From Podospora pseudoanserina (lineage: Eukaryota; Ascomycota; Sordariomycetes; Sordariales; Podosporaceae), in contig NC_085925.1 in the NCBI RefSeq assembly GCF_035222485.1, forward strand, positions 1,984,001-2,048,000: a stretch of DNA of 64,000 nt, written 5' to 3'. A model generated the notes under the pieces. It searched no databases and had not been told where the DNA came from. It was given only the letters and a program-made list of their open reading frames with translations. A program made the position numbers and the translations under genes. Below are positions 24,389 to 36,976 of the stretch, in pieces (position 1 is the first letter of the stretch; each line of letters starts with the position of its first letter).

Positions 24389-25525
24389 ATGAGTTCACCG
24401 GCACAAGGGGGACCGTCGATCCCAAAGGAGAAGGACAAGAAGGGGCTTGGAAAGGTTCTTTCTAGGATGAAGACTGTTCTCAAGAAAGCCGACCCGTCAC
24501 GCCGTCTTTCGACCTTGGGCGGCTCCAAGGCTGCTGGACCTTCCTCTGCCACTCCTGCTGCACCGGCCAATGAGCCTGCCGAGGAATTGATCCCCATCAG
24601 GTAGGCGTTCACATCATTTCCAGTGGCAGTAGCAGCAGCGTTGCTAACATTGAAAACGCAGCCCTCCTGCCCAGTCTCTGGCGGCCAAGAAGCCCGATGA
24701 TCCCAATGCCATCAGGGTTCCTAGGTCTCAGCTCTTTGCTGAGAGGGCGAAGAAGCTCGGCGAGCTGTATGGTTTGGAGCTGAAGCCCAGCGAATGGCAC
24801 TCGACTGAAGGACACGCCCTGCGTGTCGAGAAGCCGATCAAGATGCGCGTGCACAGGAGATGCCATCTGTGCAACACCTCTTTCGGACTCGGAAAGGAAT
24901 GCCCCAAGTGCAAGCACCCTCGCTGCAAGACTTGCCCACGCGTTCCTCCCAAGAGGACCGAGGCCGAGAGGGAGGAAAGCCGCAAGAAGCGCGCGGCTCT
25001 CATCAAGGAGCGCGAGGCGAACGCCCCCATCATCCCCGACTGGGACACGACAGCTAAGAAGGTCGTTCTCAAGAGACCTGCGAAGACGGGAGGACAGGAT
25101 CGCATCTACCAGAAGCAGAGGCAGCGCATCAGGAGAACCTGCTGTCAATGCCAGAAACTGATCCCTGGCGGTACCAAGACGTGCGAGTGTTGCCAACACA
25201 CTCGCTGTACCGATTGCCCTCGTGACCCGTACGTTGTGGCTCACCTTTTTCTTTTCCTACTTTCCGATGCTAACAAGTCGACAGAGCCAAAAAGGACAAA
25301 TATCCGTTTGGTTACCCAGGTGACGCCCCTGGTACCAAGGTCGGTCATTACACGTGCCTGGACTGCAAGCACAACTTTTCTGAAGAGCCTTCGGACGACA
25401 AAGTTTGTCCCAAGTGTTCATGCAGAAAAACGGAACGCTTGACACCGCGGAAGGTCCAACCAGAACCAGATCCAGAGGTGGTTAAAAGCCTGGCGGCCAG
25501 ACTGGAGAACATTGGGATCTCTTGA
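24389..25525 (+). CDS. Protein with duplicated C-x2-C zinc motifs, function unknown
   Basis: Three exons: 24389-24600, 24662-25228 and 25285-25525; 1020 nt, 339 aa. Introns have GTAGGC/GTACGT donors, and the first has a GCTAAC branch site. The N-terminus is basic and Ser/Ala/Pro-rich (KEKDKKGLGKVLSRMKTVLKK). Two near-identical cysteine modules follow: CHLCNTSFGLGKECPKC with CKTCPR, and CCQCQKLIPGGTKTCECC with CTDCPR. Each is C-x2-C-x9/10-C-x2-C-x4-C-x2-C-PR, separated by a charged linker. A third, C-terminal set is CLDC...CPKCSC. Zinc binding is inferred. The protein looks like a conserved uncharacterised fungal family; no catalytic motif is visible. It sits alone between two gene-poor intervals of 6.8 and 4.5 kb, consistent with a complex promoter. 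Confidence 0.85.
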
Positions 25526-28500
25526 CGCCAACCATCAGATTTACAAAAGGGGCCTTGAGGAGCGGCGAGTCGGAGTAGGCGCGTTTTCTTTGGATCACCT
25601 TCTCGGTGCATTTTTTTTTCCTTTTGATCATTTCACATTCAGTATGAGCCCCATTTGTCACGAACATTCTTAGCAGCATTTGATTGTCACTTTTCGTCTT
25701 TCCTCGGCCATCACAACACACCCACGGACACACTCACTACACGGCATGTCAGAGACGTACCCGAACGACACTCGATGCATGCATTTAATCAACCCCCCAG
25801 GGCACGACAACGACTATCACTTTCTTACGCCGACGACACTGCATTTTAGACGGCAAAAAATTCTGCATTCCGACTCTTCTCGAATAAACTTGTTCCTGCA
25901 GAAAGGAGGGTGTGGCAAGGAAGGAGAACACAACCAGGACCAAGGGATCGCTGTGCATCTGGAAATGCGCCGAAGTCGGAAAGCGGAGGATTTGGAGGAA
26001 TTGGAGGTTTCAATATAGGGCAGCCGGTGTTATGGGGGGAGCTTGATGCATGATCACGGCGTGGGTCATCCAACTCGGTTACATTGCGGACCACGGTACC
26101 GATTACGTTTGCAGCCTGTCAGCACCAAAGGTTGTTGAGGGAGGGATAGGGAAAGGAGGGGGTGATTTCAGTCAAGACACTCAATCACACCCAACATGAA
26201 CGCACACCTCGCACCCACAAATTTCACGAAATGCTCCCTAGGAACACCCTACACAGACAGACAGACACACACACACACACATATTTTGAGCGAAATTTAC
26301 ATACATACGTTTTATACGGGCAGGCATTATGCCCCGTTTGACACACGCTTTGTTTTCCCTCGTCCTTGTTCTTTGAGTGAATGATCTATCTCCGATGCTT
26401 TTTGATTTTGATTTTTTCCCCAATCGCCGAAAGGCGGGTTTCGTGTACCATTGTGGCCAAAGCCCCCCCCTCCTCTTTCTTTCTCGAATCTGAGTGGTCT
26501 GTCTTAAGCCGTCCAATAAGACTTGATACCACCACCAAGTTTTGGTGTACCTATCATGTACCGACAGAGTGGTAAAGTCAGCAAGTTCATCATGGGACAT
26601 GTGGTTGGGTTTTTTTCTCATTCCCCACTGTTTACCAGCAAAGCGGTTAATGCGCATAAAGAAAGGGGGACAGACAGAACCGGTGAACCGGTTTGGCGGG
26701 GCGGAGCGGGGGCGCCGAGGAGTGGACGGATTGTCGGGATTTTTGTTCTTTGTCCAAGCGACAAAGATGAAAGAAATGAGACAAGGTTTTTTTTTTCTCT
26801 TTCTTTATTCCCTCTTTTTTGTTTTTTTTTTCTTTTTTTAGTCTTTTGGGGCTTGGTTGGGTAAGGGCCACGATACGAGGGGTCCGGCGGTTTGGTTGTT
26901 GGGTATGGGGTTGGCCGGGGGTCAACGGGGGTTGGAAGGTAAGGGAGGGGGACGATCTTCTCCTGAGAATTTGATGTTGGGTAGGTGGGTGCGAACCCGA
27001 GGGTTTGGGTTTCTCCAAGCTTTTTCCATGGATCGGGGATTAATCAGAGAGATGGGTTTTTGGAGGCGGATACGCGATATGATGAAAGGGACTGAGGGGA
27101 TGGGGAAGTCTTTGAAGGACAAAGTGATAACTTTTGCCAAGTTACTAAACCCATTACTTCGTCGATGCACAAAAATGGCTTTTCAGCACCAAGAACAATG
27201 AAACTCGCTGCATTAAAACCACCTCTTTAACATATCACCAGCGTCCATGAACCCGCCAGCACGGAAAGGGAGGGTCGCGCTCCCATCCGACAGGTTCACG
27301 TCCTCCACAAGTGCTGTCTCACACAGCCTTTCCTTCCTTCCTTCCTTTCCCTCCCGTTTCTCTTTGCCCTAGCTAGCTTTCCTGCCCGTCATCCATCCCT
27401 CCCGATCCTTTCCCGTCACGTTACGGAGCCAACGACCGCCCAACTGCCAGTTTGGATGCTCGGTCACGAGCCGTGTTTATGCCTGGCTGGCTAGCTGAAG
27501 ACCATCATGCCAGCCAACCAAGCCCTGCATTTGCTGTGAGGTAGGTATCAGGCGATCCCAACTCTTGATGGGCGGGACCAAACAGCTTGAGGTAAAACCC
27601 AGCCGGAGGGTCGCGGCCAGATCTGTGTACCAACATGGTGGGCGGTAAGTGAAATCTGTGGCGCGTTTTTCTGGAGGGGTCGTCATTGTGCAACCTAACC
27701 GCCAGCCCAGCCTGTTCGGGACATAGAGAAGGGTGTTGACAAACACCGATCCAAACCTTCCTTCTTTCAAAACCGGCCCCTCTCTCTCCGACCATCATCA
27801 TCATCACCACTTACCATCATGTTCAACACTGTGATAGCTTCTGCAGCAGTACCTAGCAGCAAAAGAAGTCGGGGTCGCTATACCCATCACGCTGCTGCCC
27901 CTACAGCCGGAACTGTCAAAATATCGAGATCTAGACCACCCCCCAACCGCCCCCCTTCCCTTCAAGATTCCCGATCGGGAACCAACGGTGCTACGTATGG
28001 ATGCCACCCAACAGAGTAGCAGCATAATCACCTGTGCGTTTGCATTTGCGAAACATGGTGTATTCACAGCGATACACATGGCCTGTTGGTGTTTAGCCTC
28101 ACGATTTGGGGAGCTCCACGTTGCAAAGTTCTTTCTTGGGAAGTCTTGGGAAGGGGGTTTACCAAGATTTCGGTTTCGCTTGGGGGGCTTGGGGGGGAAA
28201 AAGTACTTTGGTGTTTTATGCGCACGGGTGCTGGGTTCAGATGGCTGGGTTGTTATGCCCAGAGGTTCTAGACATGGGAGTTGGGGGCTGTGGTTAGGCT
28301 TGCGAGCTGTGCCTAGGTATGGTGGTTTTGCTTTGGGCATCCTGCGTACGCAGTGCACGCCGGGTGATCGAAAAAGAGGTCATCCCGAAAGTTATTGTGT
28401 CTCTTTTCGACACAACAAAGTCAGAGAGTCGAAGTTCTTTTGCGGAGTCAATGATATTGAACTAATGATTTTATCAACAAGAGCGATGGATATCAGTGCC

Positions 28501-30003
28501 CTCAGTAAAACCCCACCGATGACTTTTTCGTTAATCAAACTTTTGTGTTCAACTTTGAAGAGGACTGGATCCGGCCAGCCGGGTCGGCTGGGGAAGTTGG
28601 GGTGGAGGATTCCGAGTTTGTCGGAAATTGATGAGTCCGACAACAGCAAAACTAGAATGTTTTGATCTCCGAACCATCAATCCACCAGCATCTACAAAGC
28701 TTCCCCTCCAGACAGTCTCCACGTTCTTTCGCTTCTTGCCATTTTAGTTGGGAGGAGGAAAATGTCAGATCTTCCCGAAACTGCGGGGTGATGGATGGAT
28801 GGTGGTTACCTTAGATTGACAGCGAATGGTTGTTGCTGTTGGTTTGCTCGGTACCAGATGGTTTCCTCTCCCCTCCCCGTTTTGACCAACACTTTGCACT
28901 AAGGAAACGGAGGGGATGTTTTAGTGCTTAGCGCTGAATCTGGGTGCAGTTGTTGCTCACAGGGCTCTGATTTCCTGATGACATGGAGTACTGTATAAGA
29001 GGGGTAAAATGCAAGAGTGCTGCTACGTCGGCAGTCAGGCTAATTCTTATGCTGGGTAAAAAGGTGTGTGTGAGAGAGAAGGGGGGGTCTGTGCGTCCTG
29101 CTGCAGTGAGGGTGGTGATTCACGGAGGTGAAAGGGAGTCATGTCAAAGATGGGGGGTGTGGGGGGGGGGGATTTGGGAAAAAAAAAAAAGTGAAGAGAT
29201 AGATGGTAGGTGAAGGGGGTGGCGAAATGTGAGTTGTTTGGCTGGTCATGGTGGGCAAGAGTCATCAAGTTGGCTGTGATGGAAACGTCTTCGGCTGATG
29301 TTGGTGAGGTTGGTGAGCTTTGCTGTCTGTGGTCGAGATAGAGGGAGAGGATCTGGACTTGGAAGCTGGGAACGATGGTGGCTGGCTGAAGTCTTTGTGG
29401 TGATCTCTGCCTGTCAGGCTGTTACTGTCGCGTCTGTCTTCAGCCCTGCCTGCATTTTCGTTGTCCGATGATACTCTATAGGGAAGCCTCAGTGACGTGG
29501 TGAGCTGAGCCTAGAACATCGGTATCAGGGGCTACAGCCGTCTCGATGCCTTGTTCGGCATTGGCCAGTGCGACAAACTGGTTGTGATCAGGTCTCTCAA
29601 CTCATAAACCCTACGAGACAAACTGAGCCGGAGGAGCTTGAGAGACGGACAACAAGCGCGGTTGGCGTGTCATGCTTCTCGGAAAAGGGTCTCTTTACCA
29701 TCAAGCAGGTCACAAATGGGCATGATATGAACAGATCTTGTGCCTGCTGAAAGCTGCGGGCACTTACCTCGCTGACCTTGCAACCTCGCGAAGCAAATGC
29801 ATTCTCTTGTGGCTCAAAACACAAGGCAATCCCGAGATTAATATCTGCTCATTACGAGTGCAGTAACTCCATCAAACCAAATAAAACCGTCAAAACGCTA
29901 ACGATAGCAAAACGACCATATCGATACGCTTGTTTCACCCTCAACGCCGTCCATTTCCTCATGCCCAATTGAGGACGTCTTCTTTTTTTTTTTTTCTCAA
30001 CCC
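25526..30003. other. 4.5-kb gene-poor convergent interval
   Basis: The zinc-motif gene (+) and the Clr2-like gene (-) end facing each other, so no promoter is required here, yet the gap is 4.5 kb. It contains short overlapping frames on both strands without codon bias, an AC run (about 26264-26281) and long pyrimidine/poly-T runs (about 26787-26840). I could not assemble a spliced gene with recognisable motifs. It may hold non-coding transcripts or degenerate transposon sequence. Confidence 0.5.
26264..26281. repeat. AC microsatellite (imperfect start)
   Basis: ACAGACAGACAG grading into an AC run, in non-genic DNA. Confidence 0.85.
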
Positions 30004-31770
30004 TCATTGTGTATCCTCCATCAATCCCCTACTCAGCTTAAACTCCCCATGAACCGCCAACCCAAACGTCTGCTTCCTCGTCACGCGCTTCTGGATCGCC
30101 CCCAGATTACCGCTCGCCCCCCGATTGTTCAAGTAGCTCGGCGGCTCATCCACCTGCCCCCTCTCAACCCACTGTTTGCACAGATCCGCATTGACCAAAC
30201 TCATGATCTTTGTCGAGACATAAAACCTGCCAAGCACATCTCCCTCCAGCTTCGTCGTCGTCGTAAACTGCCGGTCCTCCTCTGTAGCAGCGGGCTGAAG
30301 CGTCTTCAGCGAAAGCACCACCCAGTACCACGCCATCGACTTGTTCTTCTCAAATGCGTTCCTCCCCGCAATCTCCTCAGCACACACCGGACCCAGCGTA
30401 TCGGGCGGTGCAGCACCCGGCGGCGGGACGCCAGCCGGGGCGCGAACCGGACGGATGAGCTTTCCCTGAAATCGCAACACCGGTTTGGAGTTCTGCTGCC
30501 CCGTCGGGATGAGATACTGAATCTGCTCCACATGCATGATGCCAACCGCCGGAACAGAAGCGTCAGCCGGCTGCTGCTGGGAGCCGTCTGCCGGCAGTCC
30601 GAGCTGGACCCTGATGGGGTCGTGAACCATGATCATCTCGGCGCCAAAGTATACTCCCTGAAAACACTTCAGGCGGAAGAGATTATCGTCCGTGGGCGCG
30701 TCGTGGATCTTATTGAAGAAGGAGAAGCAGTCGTTGATGCTCCTGGCTGCGAGTTTGGACGCCTCGAGACCCACGGTTTGCAGCGCCTGTTGCTGTTGGG
30801 CAGCATCTTTGCCGCGACGTTCGTTTTCGCTGAGGGCCAGCCAATCGACCTCGTCGAAGGGTTTGCCTCTGAGATGGGCCGGAGAGTCTGGCACACTAAA
30901 CGTGAGGAACGGGCGCATGGTCGAGGCGTCCTTGACAACGATGTCTTGCTGAAGCGTCGCGTGGCCCAGGGGCGCGATTTGAAACTCGTAGCTAGTATCT
31001 GGTGCACCAGGCTGTGCGCCTGGTCGAAGAGTGATGGCGAAAACGATGCCTAGCCGCCAGGCGGTGAACCTGTACCAGACCATCTCCCCAACACGGAAGA
31101 CATTAGAAAGCCCAGTCGTGCCCGGGGGCATTGGTATTTGTGATGGCTGTGCTGGAACCTGTTGCGTTTGTTGCTGTTCGGGGTGGACAGATACCGCTTG
31201 TGAGCGAGGAGGTGTTGAGTTTTGCACCGCTGCCGAGCCGGTGGCAGGGTTGGCTTCCCACGCCGCGATAGCGTCTGGTCGTTTTTTCTGCTGAGCCTCG
31301 ACATATCTGGCACAAAGATCGCAAGGGCACTGGCTGGGGTCTCGTGAATCGCTGGCGAGCCATAAAGCGTGACTGGCAAACTCGCCCGGGGTACGGTAGA
31401 GGGACTTTGCACCTGCTGGGTGTCCATACAAGTAATAATCCCTGGCCCCGTCTTTTCTGATAGCTACTCGCAACTCGTACCCCTTTGGAAATGCCGAAAG
31501 TATGAATTGGCGTTCTGTGCAAGGTAGGCATCAGCATCTCCTGCTCCCACCAACACCCAAAGGGAGCTTACTGTCATCTTTCGGCGCAAGCTGCATCCCA
31601 AGATGTCCTCCAATGATCACTTGCCATCGTTCAAGTTGTGTTACGTCCTGGTCTTCGCCCATATCAAGGGGCTTCTGGTCCAGGTCTTGGTAACTCTGAC
31701 CATCACTGCGGGCAATGCTGATGGGCCAGTAGTCGGCGTTCGTATCGTCCTTAGCCGCCGAACTCGCCAT
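30004..31770 (-). CDS. Clr2-like transcriptional-silencing protein
   Basis: Two exons on the minus strand: 31770-31572 and 31514-30004; 1710 nt, 569 aa; GTAAGC donor, CAG acceptor. Joining restores KRQFILSAFPKGYELRVAIRK. Next comes a block typical of the Clr2 N-terminal domain (DYYLYGHPAGAKSLYRTPGE, WLASD, CPCDLC). After a Gln/Pro-rich linker, GEMVWYRFTAWRLGIV begins the Clr2 transcription-silencing domain, which runs on to about residue 440. In fission yeast Clr2 is part of the SHREC deacetylase-remodeller complex that enforces heterochromatic silencing; a similar nuclear chromatin role is inferred here. The C-terminus (RKQTFGLAVHGEFKLSRGL) is basic. It is transcribed toward the 4.5-kb gene-poor interval. 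Confidence 0.82.
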
Positions 31771-33228
31771 CTTCCTATTACTGTACCTTTGGATAATTCA
31801 TAAAGTGTTGCTGAAGCTGAGTGGAAGATGCAAGTTGCAAGTTGGACGACGTAATCCACCCATCTGGAAGCTATGTGGTCCGTGCCATGTTGGCTGTGAG
31901 TTCCCTGGTTTGTGGCGCTGCGCACGTGACAAGCACGTGAGTAACCGCACTCATACCAAGGATGGCCGTAGCGAATGTCTTCAAGCTCAAGCCATGCGGG
32001 ACTATCAGTCTCATGCCAGTAATCAGGCCCCAAGTGTCGCTTCATGATGTGTTTTCTGTCACAATTTTACCTCGGACACCAGCTGATCGTGTTCCACTTT
32101 GTAGGTGCCTTTAGTCTGAGAAGGACACATGCTAATGACTGACCAACCTTCGAGAGGAGCTGTTGCGCCATATGGCGGCGTTTTCCATGGTCTTCATGGA
32201 CCCGATACCGAGAATTTCAGCACCCCTGATGATAGGGTTGTTTTTCCGAGGCCAAACAGTGAGCATGCTGTTAACGGGGCCCATTTGGGGACCTGAAGGC
32301 GTATCAGCACCAGATCAACCACAGATCATGATGGATGGTAGGCTGGCCCTAGTACTGGGAATGTCACCGATTCTGGTCTACGCGATTGAAATCACCGGAT
32401 TCTCGCAGTTGGGGAGGCAGAGAACACAACCTCAAGAGCACAAGGAGGGGTTCAGATTGTGGGTATTCTCACAACACATGGCATCCAATCATCCCGTGGT
32501 CTCTGATCGATTGCTGCTATCCTTTGTTCTTGCAGCCGTGTACCGGTATCTAATTTAACCTGTTGTCCACCTCCAAAAAAAATATTTTTCAGATACCAAC
32601 TATTGGTTCCATGTTCAAGACTTGCCTCTGCCTAGTACTTTCAAGCACATGATTCCATGCAAGTGAACTCAACACCTCACATGAAAATGACTTTCACAAA
32701 AAGGTCAAGACCAGAGAGGCGTAGAGCAGATTCAGACCGCCTCCCAAAAAAAAATCACCCCATACCACAAGGTACTGGCACAACATATACCAGCACCAAT
32801 AACACTAGCTCTACCACCCGGCTGTAAAGCTGCCCAATATGTATTTCCATGCAAGGCATATATCCGCCGCACACTGTTGCTTACTCATAACAACACAACA
32901 CATCTCCAAACGTGATAGGCCCGAAGAACCGACGAAAGAACGGGTTGCCCTCCCTTTTCAGCGAAGCACTGAGCAAGACCGAGTCAGTCAGTAAAAGACG
33001 GGAAATGATGAAGATCAACAAGCTCGAGGAGAAAGAACAGTTCACCGCTTAGACACTGGTCTGAGCAGTAATCCATACTGTGAGCTGACCGCTCAAACTG
33101 AAGCCTTGTTCGATCTCTACCCTCCATGATGCTGATGGTTGGTTTCCATGTTTCCACATGTCGTTTCGCGGCACAACACCTGTTTACTGCCCATCAACCC
33201 AAGAATATCTCTTGCCAAACACAAAACC

Positions 33229-33283
33229 CAAAAAAGAAAAAAAAGAAGGAAAAAAAGAAGAAAAAAAAAGAAAAAAGAAAGAT
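33229..33283 (+). repeat. Polypurine (A/G) tract
   Basis: More than 50 bases of nearly pure A with interspersed G (AAAAGAAGGAAAAAAAGAAG type). A second such run lies at about 33466-33495. It could form triplex or disfavour nucleosomes; no coding. Confidence 0.8.
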
Positions 33284-34159
33284 TCCTTTGACAACCCGAT
33301 CGAGAAAAAAAAACACGAAAAACGGCCTTGCGTCATGCCGCCGCACGGTTGACGAGGGAATTGGGCTCGACACCTCCCAATCTCCCCTGAGCCACCACAC
33401 CGCCAACACATCGTTAACAGCCGACTCCAAAGTGGATTTTCCCCAGCTGGAAGCACGCAACGGAAGAGAGAGAAAAAAAAAAGGAAAAAAAAAAAGTCTC
33501 CAAAAAGGCGGGATGAAATGAGATGAAAGAAAAAAACATGTCACCGGAATCGAGCCTAAACAGGGATTTCTTTCTCGATTCTCCAGCTTGATTCGATCTG
33601 CTGTCAGGCACGGAAGCTCACCCGTGCAAAAAGCTCATTTCATCCTGGTTCCCGCTCTGGGCCTAGCGCACTCAATCTCCTCAGCTGCGGCTCCCATTGG
33701 CCAACACGTGCTGTTCCTGACAGCAACCCCTGCGACATGACCCTTACTGCCGAGATGAGCCACACCAGGAACACACCAGGAACCGGATCAAACATGTCTC
33801 CTGATTGGGCCGTCCTTGAGGCTATCGAGAACCGCTCCCATCCCCCCCAGAAAAAACGTGGAGACACAAACTCCTCCCCAACTCCATTGTGGACATCTCT
33901 CTCACCTCTTCTCAGTCCTCAACCTTGCACAACCTTGCACATACAGGGCCGCATCCACATTCTCGTTCTGCATCCAGAACGTCCTCTCCTTTTTTTCGTC
34001 TCTCTTTTCTCTCTTTCCTTTTCCCGGCCCCTTGTCAATCTTTTCGATCTCGATATCGACGACGACAAGGTCGGTCGCCAGTCAAACACATTCGCTACCA
34101 TCTCGGCCTGGCCTCACGCTCTTTTCTGCTATGCGCCGCTGACAGAGATATCTGCGACC

Positions 34160-34167
34160 ATATAAAA
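34160..34167 (+). promoter_or_regulatory. TATA box of the SUN-family gene
   Basis: ATATAAAA lies about 150 bp upstream of the ATG at 34316, preceded by a long CT-rich tract. Distance and context fit a core promoter with a leader of about 120 nt. Confidence 0.55.
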
Positions 34168-34315
34168 CAGCCCACAGTTTGAAAAACAAGGAGCGGTGGA
34201 GACGAAGCCATCCTAGGGGCAACACCGCAACTCGGGTCAACCTTGTGTCGTCTGAGAGACGCGACGAACACACGACTTCAGATCTTCAACTCTTTCAACC
34301 AAACACACCACAACC

Positions 34316-35876
34316 ATGAAGCTCACAACTACGCTTCAGGCCGTCATCGGCTCGGCCTCATTTCTCTTCGCGGCCCAACCCGCTCTTGCAGGCCACGTCC
34401 ACGGCGGCCACCGTCACGCACACGAGAGATATGCCAGGAGGCAGAACCACCACAGCCACATGGCTGGAGAGGTCATTGGTGCCTCCAGAATCGCTGCGAG
34501 AAAGGCCCCATGCTCCTTGCCAAATGATCCCGACCTCGTGCGCGTTCCCGGTGACGTTAACAACGGCTTTGCCATGAGCCCTGATGAGCCTTGCGAGGAT
34601 GGAAAGTGGTGCCCGATTGCTTGCAGGTCCGGAAAGGTTATGGCCCAGTGGAAGCCAAACACAAAATATACCTATCCGGAATCCATGGTGAGTGGTCTGA
34701 TGTTGGCTTCGTAGCGTGTACCGGGTTGGTGGCTGACATCCCCTAGTATGGCGGTCTGTACTGTGATGGCGGCAAGCCCATGAAGCCATTCAAGGAGAAG
34801 CCATACTGCGTTGATGGCACTGGCGCCGTCAAGGCCGTCAACAAGTGCGGCAAGGTCGTGTCTTTCTGCCAGACCGTTCTTCCCGGCAACGAAGCCATGA
34901 TCATCCCAACAGATGTCTCCGACACCATGACCCTTTCCGTCCCAGATGCCTCGTACTGGGCCCAAACCGCCGCTCAGTGAGTTGCTCCAAATCCATCCGA
35001 TCTCTGCCTCATCGTGATGCTAATCCCGGATAAAGTTATTATGTAAACCCCCCAGGAGTTGATGCCTCCAGGGGTTGCGTGTGGGGCAAGATCACCGAGG
35101 CGATCGGCAACTGGAGTCCTTACGTCGCCGGCGCCAACACCCAGAGCAGCGGAGAAACTTTTGTCAAGATCGCCTGGAACCCCGAGTACATGACCACCGA
35201 CAACTCCAAGAACACGCCCACCTACGGCCTCAAGATCGAATGCCCCGACGGCGGCTGCAACGGTCTCCCCTGCGTCATCGATCCCACCAAGAGCGGAGTG
35301 GGTGGTGTGGAAAGCCCCAACACCGCCAGCGTCGATGGCGGCGCCAACTTCTGCGTCGTGACCGTCCCCAAGGGCAAGACCGCCAACATTGTCGTCTTTA
35401 ACACCGACGGCTCGACTGGCGAGAAGCCCAAGCCCAAGGAGGAACCCAAGCCCAAGCCCAAGGAGGAGCCAAAGCCAACCCCCAAGCCAGAGCCAACCAC
35501 CGTCGCCAAGGTCCCCAAGACGACCGCCGCTCCTCCAAGCAGCACCACCGAGGCCGCCTTCTCCATCAAGAAGGTCAACCCAACAACCTCCAAGTCATGG
35601 TCCTCCGAGTCCACCTCGGACCCCTACTTTATGGGTGGTATCTTCCTGGAAAGCACAGCCGTTGGTAAAACCAAGACCTACTCCGACATCGAACCGACCG
35701 CCACTGCCGAGACCGTCACCACCACCGAAGCCGACGGAGCCGATTCCAGAGCCGCCGCCGCCGCTGCTGCTGCTGCTTCAACTTCCCCAAGCAACGAAGG
35801 GGGTGCTGCCGACCACGGCGGAAGCGCCATTGCCGGCCTTGTCGTCGCCATTGTTGCTGCTGCTGCCTTGCTTTAA
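34316..35876 (+). CDS. SUN-family (GH132) cell-wall protein, GPI-anchored
   Basis: Three exons: 34316-34687, 34747-34976 and 35036-35876; 1443 nt, 480 aa; both donors GTGAGT. The N-terminus is a signal peptide (MKLTTTLQAVIGSASFLFAA, then QPALAG) and a His-rich segment. The SUN domain spans roughly residues 60-290: CEDGKWCPIACRSGKVMAQW, YGGLYCDGG, the conserved cysteine spacing, SVPDASYW, HYYVNPPGVDASRGCVWG and GLKIECPDGGCNGLPC. SUN proteins (Sim1/Uth1/Sun4 type) are wall beta-glucan-modifying proteins in septation and wall remodelling. A Lys-Pro-Glu tandem repeat (KPKPKEEPKP units) and a Ser/Thr linker follow. The C-terminus GGSAIAGLVVAIVAAAALL fits a GPI-attachment signal, unlike freely secreted SUN proteins. 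Confidence 0.93.
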
Positions 35877-36161
35877 AGCCGTCCTTTCGACGACATGTTT
35901 CTTTTCGCTCAACAAGCGACCCTCTTTTTTTTTTCCCTTTCGATTCGATTGAACAGATACGACTTTCACCCCCTTCTTTTAAAGCCGACGAAGACGACCC
36001 TAATCCGCCAGATACAAAGCGCCTAATGACTCGTCAGCTGAACTTGTACACACTTTTTTGTTCGATTTTCTTCGCCAAAACACTTTACACCGGCGGCCTA
36101 GTGTCTATTATTCTTCTTTTTCACCGGAGGCGACCAACCATCGACGACTGGTTCGATAACC

Positions 36162-36184
36162 TTTTTTTTTTTTTTTTTTTTTTT
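36162..36184. repeat. Poly(T) tract, 23 nt
   Basis: A perfect T run about 285 bp after the SUN stop; another T17 follows at 36275-36291. Confidence 0.9.
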
Positions 36185-36938
36185 GCTTTGTCGGCATTCA
36201 CTCTTGCCCGACGACATTTCTTCGAAGAGAGTTCAGCGAGCGAATATTTGTTGATATTTCGACACACATTTGGGTTTTTTTTTTTTTTTTTCTTTCTTCT
36301 GCTATTTGTTGAGCCAGAGTTTTTTTCTTGCGCGATATACCCCCATTTTTTGTTTTTGCTTACTTACAATGGTTGGGCCTGTTTTCGAGGTCATTTTGCT
36401 TTTTTGCTTGCTGAAAGGAGTTGCTGTGGTTGTTTTTGTTATTACGAAGTAGGGAAACATGATGCATGGGATGGTTGGTTGGTTGCTGGGTTGGCGGGGG
36501 GGGAGGAAGGGGGGAGAGGTTAGGGAAAAAACATGATTGGAGGGGGAGGAAGGGGAAGTGTCATGTCTGGCTGGGAGACCTTCAGCTTGGAAGGGTTGGA
36601 AACGAACGAACTCTGTATGTTGGGAGGAGGAAAGGCTGGTTTATCAATGATGGGCGGTTTTGCCAACGAACTGGACGCGGACCAGCTTTTTATGCCCCTC
36701 ATCTCCCTTTCTGAACAAGAGGTGGCAGGCAGACAATGAGGTATATAAGGGAATGAAAAATGAAGATGATTGGACGATGGTAAAAAAATAAAAGAAAAAA
36801 AAAGGGAAAAAACAAGATAACACTTGCTCCTGTTTCCGTGCTGCTGATTGTGAATGTATTGGTTAAATGATGGTTATCTTGATGACGAGGGCTGGGTTGG
36901 TTGGTGGAGGAAGAAAAGAGCAAACACCTGATTTTCTG

Positions 36939-36976
36939 GGGAGGAGGAGGAGGAGGAGGAGGAGGAGAGAGAGGGG
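36939..36976. repeat. (GGA)n purine repeat
   Basis: About nine GGA/GAG units then GAGAGAGGGGGG; G-rich on the plus strand, with potential for G-quadruplex or triplex formation. Confidence 0.85.

Larger units (their letters stand above)
31771..34315. other. Divergent interval, Clr2-like / SUN-family gene
   Basis: 2.5 kb without a supported gene. It includes an A/G-rich purine run (33229-33283), AT-rich patches, and a long pyrimidine-rich tract (about 33980-34030) followed by a TATA box ahead of the SUN gene. Confidence 0.6.

Noticed and set aside
27804-28665. Overlapping 184- and 225-codon frames on opposite strands
   Set aside because: The plus-strand frame lacks an ATG at its start. Neither has codon bias, domain or splice context; likely chance.
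36026-36523. 165-codon Phe-rich plus-strand frame
   Set aside because: Produced by long T runs; low complexity and no conserved feature.
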